The notes: a model not told the origin generated them from the letters alone. Counted from the first letter of the stretch, positions 23,674 to 32,767 are shown. The stretch is 64,000 bases of DNA from Kineosporia rhizophila (GCF_021277265.1 NZ_JAJSOH010000001.1:62001-126000), one strand, 5' to 3'. Translations and numbers: made by a program.

Positions 23674-25191
23674 ATGACCCGTCCGAGCTTCCGCCGGTTC
23701 GCCGGCGGCCTGATCGCCTGCTGCACCGCCGTGTCCGGGCTCGCCCTCGGCACCGCCGTCTCCGCCTCCGCCGGAGCTTCGTCCGCGCACGCTCCGCAGG
23801 TCACCGGCGTCCAGAAGGCCACCCGCTGCGTGAGCACCCCGTTCCGCAGCCAGCCGGCCAAGACCCTCTGGTACCGCATCCCCTCGGTGGTGCGCACCAA
23901 CGCGGGCACGCTGCTGGCCTTCGCCGAGGCCCGGGACAACAGCGACGCCAGCGACATGGGCGACTACGACATCGCCCTGGCCCGCTCCACCGACGGTGGC
24001 TGCTCCTGGAGCGAGCCCCGGGTGATCGCCAGCGACGCCGCCAACCGGGTGGCCAGCCCCTCGGCCATGGTCGACCGGGAGACCGGCAAGATCCTGCTGT
24101 TCTCCAACATCACCGAGCGCCCGAACTCCGGCGGCCGGGGCAAGGGCCTGTACCTGCAGACCAGCACCGACGACGGCAAGTCGTTCTCCCCGCTGCTGGC
24201 CAACCAGATCCGGCCGAACGACGACATCCGGGGCGGCATGCCCGGCCCGGGTCACGGCATCCAGCTGACCCGCACCAACAAGGGCCGCCTGGTCGTCCCG
24301 GTGGTCTACCGCACCAAGGAGGGCGTCTACGGCGCCTACGGCATCTACAGCGACGACCACGGCAAGTCCTGGCAGGTCGGCTACCACCAGCTGGACCACA
24401 GCCGTAAGCAGAACTGGATCGAGGGCACGGTCGCCGAGACGGACAACGGCGACGTGTTCATCAGCTACCGGGCCGGCCGCCACGGCACTCCGGCCGGGCA
24501 GGCCCGGGTCTGGGGGATCTCCAAGGACGGTGGCCGGTCGCTGGCCGGCAAGGGGCTGACCCGGTCCAAGCTGCCGGTGGTCTCGGTGCAGGGCAGCGCG
24601 CTGGTCCCCACCGGACGCTACGACGACGTTCTGCTCTACTCCTCCCCGGCCGAGCGGGACCGCAACCTCCGGCGGGACATGTCGATCTTCGTGAGCGACA
24701 CCGGTGGCCGCACCTGGGACAGCCGCTACCAGATGAAGCTGCACAGCACCCCGGCCGCGTACTCGGACCTGGTGCAGCTCGGCAGCAACCTCGGCATCCT
24801 CTACGAGACCGGGGTGGTGGGCTGGAAGGAAGAGATCGTCTTCGAGACCGTCCCGATCTCCCAGGTGCTCAACCCCACCAAGGTCGGCTCGCGGATGAGC
24901 TTCTACCGCAACCCCCGGCCGGTGCCCGCCTCGCAGAACGCCAAGGCCCAGGTACGGATCAAGGTTCCGGGCACGGCTCGGCCCCAGGGCCGGGTGACCC
25001 TGACCGCGACCGCCGACAACGGCCGTAAGAGCAGCGCTTCGGTCGACCTGACCTACTCCAACCGGGGATCGCGCTGGGTGGTGCTGCCCAAGCTGGACAC
25101 TGGCACCTACCGGCTCACGCTCACCTACTCGGGCACCGTGCGGATCAAGGGCACCACGGTCTCGGCCGGCACCCTCCGAGTGACCCGGTGA
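23674..25191 (+). CDS. Secreted exo-alpha-sialidase (GH33, BNR repeats)
   Basis: 505 aa from ATG 23674. The N-terminus MTRPSFRRFAGGLIACCTAVSG with cleavage near ASAGAS is a signal peptide (a twin-arginine-like RRF is present but not a full Tat motif). WYRIPSVVR is the sialidase RIP motif with the catalytic-triad Arg. Asp-boxes S-x-D-x-G-x-x-W are visible: STDGGCSW, STDDGKSF, SDDHGKSW, SKDGGRS and SDTGGRTW. A C-terminal beta-sandwich-like region (PQGRVTLTATADNG..., about 90 residues) follows. Releases terminal sialic acids outside the cell, as scavenging or glycan trimming. No sialic-acid catabolic genes are nearby. Confidence 0.92.
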   Translation: MTRPSFRRFAGGLIACCTAVSGLALGTAVSASAGASSAHAPQVTGVQKATRCVSTPFRSQPAKTLWYRIPSVVRTNAGTLLAFAEARDNSDASDMGDYDIALARSTDGGCSWSEPRVIASDAANRVASPSAMVDRETGKILLFSNITERPNSGGRGKGLYLQTSTDDGKSFSPLLANQIRPNDDIRGGMPGPGHGIQLTRTNKGRLVVPVVYRTKEGVYGAYGIYSDDHGKSWQVGYHQLDHSRKQNWIEGTVAETDNGDVFISYRAGRHGTPAGQARVWGISKDGGRSLAGKGLTRSKLPVVSVQGSALVPTGRYDDVLLYSSPAERDRNLRRDMSIFVSDTGGRTWDSRYQMKLHSTPAAYSDLVQLGSNLGILYETGVVGWKEEIVFETVPISQVLNPTKVGSRMSFYRNPRPVPASQNAKAQVRIKVPGTARPQGRVTLTATADNGRKSSASVDLTYSNRGSRWVVLPKLDTGTYRLTLTYSGTVRIKGTTVSAGTLRVTR

Positions 25192-25239
25192 GTTCAACGA
25201 CAAATCCGGTGAACCGGCGGCAACCGCCATACTCGGTGC

Positions 25240-26475
25240 GTGCTGCACACCGGTAACCGGCCGAACGGCCGCAGAGCCCGGCTCCTGCCCATGATGGCAG
25301 CCGGGCTCTGCGCTGTATTGGCGTCCTGTTCGTCCGGAACCACAACACCAGTGGACGATGTGAGCGAGACAGGCGCACCGGCGTCCTCAAGCAGTTCAGA
25401 GGCAACCACCCCGGCAGCCGCACCCACCCCCGCGACCGAGCGTTTCAGTCTGGTGGCGACCGGGGACGTCCTGTTGCACGAATCGCTGTGGGATCAGGCG
25501 ACGAAGGACGCCCGGCGCACCGGGTCGGGGTCGATGGACTTCGGTCCGATGCTGGCTGGGGTGAAACCGTACGTCGACGCGGCCGATGTCGCGCTGTGCC
25601 ATCTGGAGACCCCGCTGGCCCCCGAGGGCGGCCCGTACTCGGCCTACCCGATGTTCTCCGGACCGCCCGAGATCGCCGACGGCCTGGCCGCCACCGGATA
25701 CGACGTGTGCAGCACGGCCAGCAACCACACGTTCGACAAGGGCGCCGACGGGGTGGACCGCACGCTCGACGGCCTCGACGAGGCGGGGATCGAGCACGCC
25801 GGTTCGGCCCGCACCGAGAAGGAGTCGCGGCGGATCACCCGGCTCGACGTGAACGGGGTCAGCGTCGCCTTCCTCTCGTACACCTACGGTTTCAACGGCA
25901 TGGACTGGCCCGACGGGCAGACCTGGCGGTCCAACCTGATCTCGCCGGAGCGGATCCTGCGCGATGCCACCCGGGCCCGCAAACAGGGGGCCGACGTGGT
26001 GGTGGCGGCGATGCACTGGGGCACGGAATACGATCAGTCGCCCTCCTCGCAGCAGACTTCACTGGCTCCCGAACTGGCCCGCTCGGGCAAGCTCGACCTG
26101 ATCATCAGCCACCACGCGCACGTGGTCGAGCCGGTGACCCGGATCGGCAAGACCTGGGTGGTCTACGGCCTGGGCAACCTGATCGCCGACCACTCCACCC
26201 CCGGCGACCCCAACGCCGAAGGGCTGCTCACCCGCTTCACCTTCGAACGCCCGGCCGGTGCCCGCCGGTTCACCGTGCAGCAGGCCGAGTACGTGCCGTT
26301 GCTGATGACCAAGCAGCCGCCCTATCGGGTGCTCGACGTGCGTAAGGCGCTGCGCACGAAGAAGTACGGCTCGACCGACCGCGCCCGGCTGCTCGAGGCG
26401 CTGCGCCGCACCACCTCGGTCGTGGAAAGCCTGAAGGGGGCGAAGAAGGGGCTCACCCCGGCCGCGATCCCCTAG
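25240..26475 (+). CDS. CapA/YwtB-like lipoprotein with metallophosphatase fold
   Basis: 411 aa, GTG start at 25240; an ATG at 25291 would remove most of the basic N-region. Lipobox VLASC after MMAAGLCAV, then a Ser/Thr/Pro linker. The catalytic-fold motifs of the CapA family are visible: FSLVATGDVLLHESL (metal-binding Asp), CHLETPLAPEG, ASNHTFDKG, VVAAMHWGTEYDQSPSS and IISHHAHVVEP. In poly-gamma-glutamate producers CapA acts in polymer transport; here no PgsBC-like genes are adjacent, so the role is likely cell-surface hydrolysis or polymer handling. Follows the sialidase by 48 bp in the same direction. Confidence 0.88.
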   Translation: MLHTGNRPNGRRARLLPMMAAGLCAVLASCSSGTTTPVDDVSETGAPASSSSSEATTPAAAPTPATERFSLVATGDVLLHESLWDQATKDARRTGSGSMDFGPMLAGVKPYVDAADVALCHLETPLAPEGGPYSAYPMFSGPPEIADGLAATGYDVCSTASNHTFDKGADGVDRTLDGLDEAGIEHAGSARTEKESRRITRLDVNGVSVAFLSYTYGFNGMDWPDGQTWRSNLISPERILRDATRARKQGADVVVAAMHWGTEYDQSPSSQQTSLAPELARSGKLDLIISHHAHVVEPVTRIGKTWVVYGLGNLIADHSTPGDPNAEGLLTRFTFERPAGARRFTVQQAEYVPLLMTKQPPYRVLDVRKALRTKKYGSTDRARLLEALRRTTSVVESLKGAKKGLTPAAIP

Positions 26476-26541
26476 GGCCTGTCCTGCGCCTCGATCAGGT
26501 CCGAAGTGCGGGATTCGGCCCGGCCCGGTTGACTTCCCCCC

Positions 26542-27672
26542 ATGTGGCTGGTGCTCGCTCTGGGCGGTGCGGTCGTCGTCCTCACCGGCTGGCTACCGGC
26601 CGACACGGCCTACGACGTGGCAGTGGAACGTGCCGTACCGGTCATGGTCTTCCTGGTCGCGATCACGGTGCTGGCCGACCTGGCCGAGAAGGCCGGGGTC
26701 TTCGACGCGGCCGCGCGGGTCTGTGCCCGGCTGGCCCGCGGCTCCACCGTGCGGCTGTTCCTGCTCGTGGCCGGGCTCGGCACCCTGACCACGATCGGGA
26801 TGAGCCTGGACACCACGGCCGTGCTGCTCACCCCGGTGGTCCTGACCATCACCGACAAGCTGGGCCTGCGGCCGCTGCCGTTCGCCCTGCTCGTGGTCTG
26901 GCTGGCCAACACTTCCAGCCTGCTGCTGCCGGTCTCGAACCTGACCAACCTCCTGGCCGTGGACCGGCTCGGCGTGCACCCGGGCGAGTTCCTGGCCCGG
27001 ATGGCCCTGCCGGAACTGGCCTGTGTCCTGGTCACCGTGCTCTACCTGGGGCTGATCCACCACCGTGACCTGCGGGGTGGTTTCGACCCGCCCGAGACCG
27101 TGCCCCCGCCGGACATCTGGACCTTCCGGATCTGCGCCGCGGCCTGCCTGGCCCTGGCCCCGGGCGTGATCATCGGCATCGAACCGTGGATCGTGGCCGT
27201 GCCCTGTGCCGCCGCTGCGGTGGCGGTGTTCGCCGTCCGTTCGCCGCACAGCCTGGGTCTGGACCTGCTCCCCTGGCGGATCGTGCTGCTCACCGAGGGC
27301 TTGTTCCTGGTGGTCACCGCGGTGACGGTGCACGGCGGCCGGGAGCTGATCGAGAACCTGGCCGGTGACTCCACCCTGGCCACGGTGTTCACCGCCGGGG
27401 CGGCGGCCAACTTGGTCAACAACCTGCCTGCCTACCTGGCCGTGGAGTCCGCGGTGCCGCAGGGCGCGACCACGCAACTGTTGGCCGCTCTGATCGGCAC
27501 GAACGCCGGTCCGCTGATCCTGGTCTGGGGCTCACTCGCCACCCTGTTGTGGAGGGAACGCTGCCGGGCTCGCGGGGTGCAGATCAGTGCCCTGCGGTTC
27601 GCCCTGGTCGGACTGGGCGGGGTGCCTCTGGTGCTGCTCGCCGGCTGGGCGGCCCTGCTCGTCACCGCCTGA
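26542..27672 (+). CDS. ArsB/SLC13-like membrane transporter
   Basis: 376 aa with about ten membrane helices. Motifs of the ion-transporter superfamily are present: TIGMSLDTTAVLLTPVVL and, in the second half, GAAANLVNNLPAYLAVES, the paired helix-break segments of ArsB/CitMHS-type permeases. It is shorter than E. coli ArsB (about 430 aa) and has no arsenic operon genes next to it (no arsR, arsA or arsC), so arsenite export is only one option; dicarboxylate or other anion transport is possible. Confidence 0.82.
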   Translation: MWLVLALGGAVVVLTGWLPADTAYDVAVERAVPVMVFLVAITVLADLAEKAGVFDAAARVCARLARGSTVRLFLLVAGLGTLTTIGMSLDTTAVLLTPVVLTITDKLGLRPLPFALLVVWLANTSSLLLPVSNLTNLLAVDRLGVHPGEFLARMALPELACVLVTVLYLGLIHHRDLRGGFDPPETVPPPDIWTFRICAAACLALAPGVIIGIEPWIVAVPCAAAAVAVFAVRSPHSLGLDLLPWRIVLLTEGLFLVVTAVTVHGGRELIENLAGDSTLATVFTAGAAANLVNNLPAYLAVESAVPQGATTQLLAALIGTNAGPLILVWGSLATLLWRERCRARGVQISALRFALVGLGGVPLVLLAGWAALLVTA

Positions 27673-27725
27673 GCGCGCTGGAATTCGGGTGACCGGGTCC
27701 GCGCCGGAGGACTAATCTCCGCTGC

Positions 27726-28274
27726 GTGCGGATCAGACGCGAGACCGAGGCCGACCGGGCCGCCGCCGACGAGGTGAACGTACGGGCGTTCAGCTCGGAG
27801 GGCCCCACCATCGGCCGACTGCTGAGCGCGCTGAGGGCCATGCCGCCCTCGGAGTGCGACCTGGCGCTGGTGGCGGAGGAGGACGGCGTGATCGTCGGCT
27901 CCACCCTGTGCACCCGCAGCCTGCTCGACGCCCCGCGCCGCCTGGTCGACGTGGCGGTGCTGAGCCCGCTGGCGGTCGCGCCGGAGCACCACGGTCAGGG
28001 CATCGGCTCGGCCCTCGTGCGGGCCGCGATCGAGGAGCTCTCCCGGACCTCGGTGCCCCTGCTCTTCCTCGAGGGCGATCCGGCCTTCTACTCCCGGCTG
28101 GGCTTCGTCGCCGGTGGCCCGCTCGGTTTCCGTAAGCCTTCGCTGCGCACTCCCGACGAGGCGTTCCAGGTGGTGAAGCTGCCGGCCTACGCGGACTGGA
28201 TGACCGGAACCCTGGTCTACGCCCGCGAGTTCTGGGACAACGACTGCGTCGGTCTGCGCGATCCGCAGGCATGA
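27726..28274 (+). CDS. GNAT-family N-acetyltransferase
   Basis: 182 aa, GTG start at 27726. GNAT fold with MRIRRETEADRAAADEV at the N-terminus, VDVAVLSPLAVAPEHHGQGIGSALVRAAIEEL carrying the acetyl-CoA loop (Q/R-x-x-G-x-G/A reads HGQGIGSA), and FLEGDPAFYSRLGF, typical of the YhbS-like subgroup. Substrate unknown. Its stop overlaps the start of the methyltransferase gene by 4 bp (ATGA), so the two are co-expressed. Confidence 0.9.
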   Translation: MRIRRETEADRAAADEVNVRAFSSEGPTIGRLLSALRAMPPSECDLALVAEEDGVIVGSTLCTRSLLDAPRRLVDVAVLSPLAVAPEHHGQGIGSALVRAAIEELSRTSVPLLFLEGDPAFYSRLGFVAGGPLGFRKPSLRTPDEAFQVVKLPAYADWMTGTLVYAREFWDNDCVGLRDPQA

Positions 28275-29041
28275 CCCGGTACGAGGTGCTCGACCGGCTG
28301 CGGCGGGCCGGTTGCGTCTGGCCCGAGGACGAGGCCGACCTGCTCATCGAAAGCGCTTCCGACGAGCAGGATCTGACGCTCAAGACCGAGCGGCGGGCCG
28401 AGGGTGAACCGCTCGAGCTCGTCGTCGGCTGGGCCCGGTTCCGCGGCCTGCGGATCCGCGTCCGGGAAGGCGTCTTCGTTCCTCGCCACCGCACCGAGTT
28501 CCTGGCCCAGCAGGCCATTTCGGCCCAGCCCGACACAGTGGTCGAGCTGTGCTGCGGCGCCGGGGCGATCAGCGCCTCGATCCTGAACGAGGTGCCCGGG
28601 CCGGTCGAGCTACATGCGGCCGACATCGACCCGGCGGCAGTCGATCTGGCCCGGTCGAACCTTCCTGCTGATGCGAACGTGCATCTCTACACCGGCGACC
28701 TCTTCTCCCCCCTGCCCGGCCGACTACGTCGAACTGTGGACGTCGTTGTCGCCAATGTTCCCTACGTTCCCACCGAGGAGCTCGCCTTCCTCCCTTCAGA
28801 GTCCCGCCGCCACGAACCGGAAACGGCGGTGAACGGCGGGCCCGACGGCCTGACCGTGTTCACCCGACTGGTCGCCGGGGCCCGGGAATGGCTGGCGCCC
28901 GGCGGTCGGGTGATGGCCGAGGTGAGCCGGCGCCAGGTGCCGTTCGCCGAATCGCTGATGGCCCGTCATGGGCTGAGACCAGAAACACACATCGACGAAA
29001 ACCTCGACGCCACAGTAGTGTCGGGCGTCACTACCCCCTGA
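28271..29041 (+). CDS. PrmC-related N5-glutamine methyltransferase-like protein
   Basis: 256 aa. SAM-dependent Rossmann methyltransferase: VVELCCGAGAISASIL is motif I, and VVANVPYVP stands where HemK/PrmC enzymes have the N-P-P-Y catalytic motif, here N-V-P-Y. The N-terminal helical domain (VLDRLRRAGCVWPEDEADLLI) and GLRIRVREGVFVPRHRTEFL match the PrmC layout. An actinobacterial group of PrmC relatives with unknown substrate has this variant; release-factor methylation is probably handled by a separate prmC. Translationally coupled to the GNAT gene. Confidence 0.85.
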   Translation: MTRYEVLDRLRRAGCVWPEDEADLLIESASDEQDLTLKTERRAEGEPLELVVGWARFRGLRIRVREGVFVPRHRTEFLAQQAISAQPDTVVELCCGAGAISASILNEVPGPVELHAADIDPAAVDLARSNLPADANVHLYTGDLFSPLPGRLRRTVDVVVANVPYVPTEELAFLPSESRRHEPETAVNGGPDGLTVFTRLVAGAREWLAPGGRVMAEVSRRQVPFAESLMARHGLRPETHIDENLDATVVSGVTTP

Positions 29042-29073
29042 TCCGGGGTGCCGCCAATCGGGGCGTCCACAAA

Positions 29074-29102
29074 TTGCGTCAGGCAACGACCAGGTTTATA
29101 CC
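29074..29102 (+). promoter_or_regulatory. Sigma-70-like promoter of the symporter operon
   Basis: TTGCGT (29074-29079), 17-bp spacer, TATACC (29097-29102), in an AT-richer patch ahead of the symporter gene. Confidence 0.5.
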
Positions 29103-29163
29103 TGAGGTTGCCCGAACCGGATTCCAACCCATGGAAGCCAGGGCCAGCACAAGGGGGTTCCTG

Positions 29164-30837
29164 GTGGACTCGGACGTCCTCCGCCTCGATGCGTCAGCCA
29201 TCGACTACGTCATCCTGGCGTCCTACTTCGCCGTCGTCCTGGGCATCGGCGTCCTCGCCCGACGCCAGGTGTCGAGCAGCATCGACTTCTTCCTGTCCGG
29301 CCGCTCGCTGCCGGCCTGGGTGACCGGTCTGGCGTTCGTCTCCGCGAACCTGGGCGCGATCGAGATCATGGGCATGTCGGCCAACGGCGCCCAGTACGGC
29401 ATGCCGACCATGCACTACTTCTGGATCGGCGCCGTCCCCGCGATGCTGTTCCTGGCCGTCGTGATGATGCCGTTCTACTACGGCTCGAAAGTCCGTTCGG
29501 TGCCGGAGTTCATGCTCCGCCGGTTCGGCCCCGCGGCCCACCTGGTCAACGCCGTGAGCTTCGCCCTGGCCCAGGTCCTGATCGCCGGCGTGAACCTGTA
29601 CCTGCTCGGCACGATCGTGAATGTGCTTCTGGGCTGGCCGTTGTGGGTCTCGCTGATCGTCGCCGCGGCGATCGTGCTGGTCTACACCACCCTCGGCGGG
29701 CTCTCCGCGGCGATCTACAACGAGGTGCTGCAGTTCTTCGTGATCGTCGCCGCCCTGCTCCCGCTCACCCTGGCCGGCCTGCACAAGGTCGGCGGCTGGG
29801 AGGGCCTGAAGGAGAAGGTGGCCGCCAGTCCCGGTGGCGCCGAGCAGCTCTCGGCCTGGCCCGGCAACGAACTGTCCGGTTTCTCCAACAACTTCCTGTC
29901 GGTCGTCGGCATCATCTTCGGCCTCGGCTTCGTGCTCTCCTTCGGTTACTGGACCACGAACTTCGTCGAGGTCCAGCGGGCGATGGCCTCCAAGAGCATG
30001 TCCGCCGCCCGCCGCACCCCGGTGATCGGCGCCTTCCCCAAGCTGTTCATCCCGTTCATCGTGGTGATCCCCGGCATGATCGCCGCGGTCTCGGTGCAGG
30101 AGATGATCCAGTACAAGGGCGACGGCAGCGGCGACGTCACCTACAACGACGCCCTGCTGCTGCTGATGCGCGACCTGCTGCCGAACGGTCTCCTGGGCCT
30201 GGCGATCACCGGTCTGCTGGCCGCCTTCATGGCCGGTATGGCCGCCAACATCAGCGCTTTCAACACGGTCTTCAGCTACGACATCTGGCAGACCTACGTG
30301 GTGAAGGACCGCCCCGACGGCTACTACCTGCGGGTCGGCCGCTGGGTCACGGTGGCCGCGACGGTGGCCGCGATCTTCACCGCGCTGATCGCCTCGGGCT
30401 ACTCGAACCTGATGGACTACCTGCAGCAGCTGTTCTCGTTCTTCAACGCCCCGCTGTTCGCCACCTTCATCCTCGGGATGTTCTGGAAGCGGATGACCCC
30501 CACCGCCGGCTGGGTCGGCCTGGTGGTCGGAACCAGTTCCGCCGTCTTCGTCTTCATCCTGTCGGAGACCGAGGTGATCAGCCTGCAGGGCCAGGGCGCG
30601 AGCTTCCTGGCGGCCGGCGTCGCCTTCGTCGCCGACATCGTGGTGAGTGTGCTGGTGACCATGGTGACCGCACCGAAACCCGAGTCGGAGCTACGGGGTC
30701 TGGTCTACTCGCTGACCCCGAAGGCCGACCTGAGCGAGAACCGCTCCGGTGACGAGGCCGTCTGGTACCGCTCCACCCCGATGCTCGTCGGCGTGGCCGC
30801 CGCGATCACCGTGGCCCTGAACATCATCTTCTTCTGA
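29164..30837 (+). CDS. Sodium:solute symporter (SSS family)
   Basis: 557 aa from GTG 29164, which has AGGGGG 6 nt upstream; an ATG at 29131 is possible. About 13-14 membrane helices. SSS landmarks: FFLSGRSLPAWVTGLAFVSANLGAIEIMG in the first core helices, FYYGSKVRSVPEFMLRRFG, and AFMAGMAANISAFNTVFSYDIWQ (the sodium-site helix region). It imports an organic solute with sodium; sugars, inositol or carboxylates are the usual range. Followed 14 bp later by a small two-helix membrane protein that may be a partner subunit. Confidence 0.93.
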   Translation: MDSDVLRLDASAIDYVILASYFAVVLGIGVLARRQVSSSIDFFLSGRSLPAWVTGLAFVSANLGAIEIMGMSANGAQYGMPTMHYFWIGAVPAMLFLAVVMMPFYYGSKVRSVPEFMLRRFGPAAHLVNAVSFALAQVLIAGVNLYLLGTIVNVLLGWPLWVSLIVAAAIVLVYTTLGGLSAAIYNEVLQFFVIVAALLPLTLAGLHKVGGWEGLKEKVAASPGGAEQLSAWPGNELSGFSNNFLSVVGIIFGLGFVLSFGYWTTNFVEVQRAMASKSMSAARRTPVIGAFPKLFIPFIVVIPGMIAAVSVQEMIQYKGDGSGDVTYNDALLLLMRDLLPNGLLGLAITGLLAAFMAGMAANISAFNTVFSYDIWQTYVVKDRPDGYYLRVGRWVTVAATVAAIFTALIASGYSNLMDYLQQLFSFFNAPLFATFILGMFWKRMTPTAGWVGLVVGTSSAVFVFILSETEVISLQGQGASFLAAGVAFVADIVVSVLVTMVTAPKPESELRGLVYSLTPKADLSENRSGDEAVWYRSTPMLVGVAAAITVALNIIFF

Positions 30838-30851
30838 GAGGGGTTGCCACG

Positions 30852-31106
30852 ATGGCTGAAGCAACGAAGACCACCACGGCGGGTGCTTTCGACATCCGCA
30901 ACATCATCGGCGGCCTGATCGGGTTCTACGGAGTGATCCTGCTGGTGATGGGGCTGTGGTTCACCGACGACGCCGACATCGCGCGCACCGACGGGGCGAA
31001 CTGGAACCTGCGGGTCGGGATCGGCCTGCTGGTCTTCGCCGTGATCATGCTGGCCTGGGTGTTCCTGCGCCCGCTGCGGGTCCCGGTGGACGACGACCAG
31101 CAGTAA
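30852..31106 (+). CDS. Small two-helix membrane protein next to the symporter
   Basis: 84 aa. Two membrane helices (IIGGLIGFYGVILLVMGLW and VGIGLLVFAVIMLAWVFL) joined by a short acidic loop (FTDDADIARTDGANWN). It starts 14 bp after the symporter with a RBS (GAGAGGGGTTGCC), so they form an operon. The arrangement is like that of acetate permease with its DUF485 partner, but this protein is not DUF485. No function known. Confidence 0.82.
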   Translation: MAEATKTTTAGAFDIRNIIGGLIGFYGVILLVMGLWFTDDADIARTDGANWNLRVGIGLLVFAVIMLAWVFLRPLRVPVDDDQQ

Positions 31107-31147
31107 CGTGACTCCGTTCATCCCGCAACGACCGCTGGAGTAGAGCA

Positions 31148-31561
31148 ATGGCCACGCGCGCCCTTCCGGAAAGCCACCAGGACCTGCTCGAACGCGCCAA
31201 CTTCGCCCATCTGGCCACGATCCGCCCGGACGGGTCGCCGCAGAGCAGCGTGATGTGGTTCGCCTGGGACGGTGAGACGCTGAAGCTCACGCACACCAAG
31301 AACCGGCAGAAGTTCGCCAACCTCCAGCACGAGCCGCGGGTGTCGTTCTCGGTGCTCGACCCGGAGAACCCGTACCGGTTCCTGGAGGTGCGGGCCCGGC
31401 TGGAGTCGGTCGAGGACGACGACGCGGAAGCCTCGTTCTACCGGTCGCTGCAGGTGCGCTACGGCAGCGTCTACCCGATCCCGGACGCGGACGTGCGGGT
31501 GATTCTCACCTTCCGGCCCGAGCAGTACATCGCCGTGGTCGGCGGCCAGGTCGTCAACTGA
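31148..31561 (+). CDS. PPOX-class FMN/F420-binding split-barrel oxidoreductase
   Basis: 137 aa. The split beta-barrel signature is clear: NFAHLATIRPDGSPQSSVMWFAWDG, then TKNRQKFANLQHEPRVSFSVLDPENPYRFLEVRARLESVEDD. This is the actinobacteria-rich PPOX-class family whose members use F420 or FMN to reduce small molecules. Substrate unknown. Ends at a strong hairpin. Confidence 0.88.
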   Translation: MATRALPESHQDLLERANFAHLATIRPDGSPQSSVMWFAWDGETLKLTHTKNRQKFANLQHEPRVSFSVLDPENPYRFLEVRARLESVEDDDAEASFYRSLQVRYGSVYPIPDADVRVILTFRPEQYIAVVGGQVVN

Positions 31562-31569
31562 CCTCTCGG

Positions 31570-31617
31570 GCAACGGAAAAGACCGGCGACCTTCGGGTCG
31601 CCGGTCTTTTCCGTTGC
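31570..31617. terminator. Bidirectional intrinsic terminator, 22-bp stem with UUCG loop
   Basis: A perfect 22-bp stem (GCAACGGAAAAGACCGGCGA... at 31570-31591, complement at 31596-31617) closed by the stable tetraloop TTCG. The A4/T4 run inside the stem acts as a T-tract in either direction. Confidence 0.92.
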
Positions 31618-31623
31618 GGGGGT

Positions 31624-32544
31624 CTACTGCGGCAGGAAGGTGCTGTCGATCAGGGCGGTGTTGGCCACCGTCGGGCGGGTCGGCTTGGCAGTGGAGCCGA
31701 ACGGCGCCCAGTTCGCGCTGTGCCAGACGTTCTGCATGAACAGCGAGGGGCTCTGCGGGATGCGGTCGGACGGGCCGCGGTAGTCCCAGAGCACGACCTT
31801 CCGGTTCTGGTTGTCGAAGGTGTAGAAGACGACCCGGTCGGCGCTCCAGTCGAACTTGTAGGTGCGGAACTGTTTCGAGGCGTCGAACCCGGGGATCGGG
31901 GTGGTGCGGGCCGGCAGGTTCTCACCGGGCAGCGGCTTCTCGCAGCCCTTGCCGTAGGCGGTGATGTAGCAGTTGTAGAGCACCTCGCCGGTGCGCACGT
32001 TCACCACCCGGGAGATCGAGCGCAGGTTGTTCGAGGTCTCGCTGTAGTCGGTCCAGATCGTCATCCAGACCACGTCCGGCTGCGAGCAGAGGATCTCGAA
32101 GTCGATCTCGTTGTTGTCGGTCACGCCGTTGCCGTTGGTGTCGGCGTGGTCGCGGGAGTAGGTGAAGGCCGCGGTGATCACGCCGGGCGCGTTCTTCTGG
32201 CCGGTGCAGTCGGCGGTCTTCATCCGGCTGCCGAAGGTGCCGTACTTGTAGGCCTTGGTGGTCTCGAAGCCCACCCCGCCCATCGGGCCGGCCTCGGGAT
32301 CGGCCGGGAGGGTCAGCCTGAGCGCCTTGCCGTCGACGGTGCCGGGCACCCGGGTGGCGGTCTGCAGGGTGGTGTAGTCGGTGTTCGGGCGGATCAGGCT
32401 GGGCGCGGTGTTGTTCCAGGCCATGGTGCGGGTGACGCTCGTGGCGGCCATGGCCGGCTGGGAGACGAGCACCGACACCAGTGCGGTGGAGACCAGGGCG
32501 AGAGCCGCCCCACCGATCCTACGAACGCGTCCGGCGCCGAACAC
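31624..32544 (-). CDS. Secreted GH16-like glycoside hydrolase
   Basis: 306 aa from GTG 32544, with AGGAGG 4-5 nt upstream; the ATG at 32592 would add 16 residues without such a site. Signal peptide with basic VRRIGG, hydrophobic ALALVSTALVSVLV and cleavage after AMA. The mature chain has NNEIDFEIL, carrying the E-I-D-F-E catalytic core of GH16, then FRTYKFDWSADRVVFYTFD and VWHSANWAPFG. Cysteine pairs (ADC, ILC, YNC, KGC) suggest disulfides. It is paralogous to the truncated gene at the left end of the window, about 30 kb away. Likely an extracellular beta-glucan- or galactan-cleaving enzyme. Confidence 0.85.
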   Translation of the reverse strand: MFGAGRVRRIGGAALALVSTALVSVLVSQPAMAATSVTRTMAWNNTAPSLIRPNTDYTTLQTATRVPGTVDGKALRLTLPADPEAGPMGGVGFETTKAYKYGTFGSRMKTADCTGQKNAPGVITAAFTYSRDHADTNGNGVTDNNEIDFEILCSQPDVVWMTIWTDYSETSNNLRSISRVVNVRTGEVLYNCYITAYGKGCEKPLPGENLPARTTPIPGFDASKQFRTYKFDWSADRVVFYTFDNQNRKVVLWDYRGPSDRIPQSPSLFMQNVWHSANWAPFGSTAKPTRPTVANTALIDSTFLPQ

Positions 32545-32767
32545 TTGCCCTCCTGGCTGTCTATGTGGACTGTGCAGTAGACCCAGGTACACAGTTCGTC
32601 AGCAGGAGTAGACATCCAAGTAGATGGTCGCCCGCCCGGCGTAGATGACGCCCGCGGTGCACTCGAACAGGCGATCGAGGCCGCCCCGGGCTTCAGACCA
32701 CGCTCGGACAGCTCAGAGGCCGGGCTGAGAACAGCACGGATCTTGAACTTCGCCGGGGCGGGGCGGG

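Noticed and set aside
26542-27672. Firm call of arsenite efflux (arsB)
   Set aside because: No ars neighbours, and the family fold is shared by other anion carriers.
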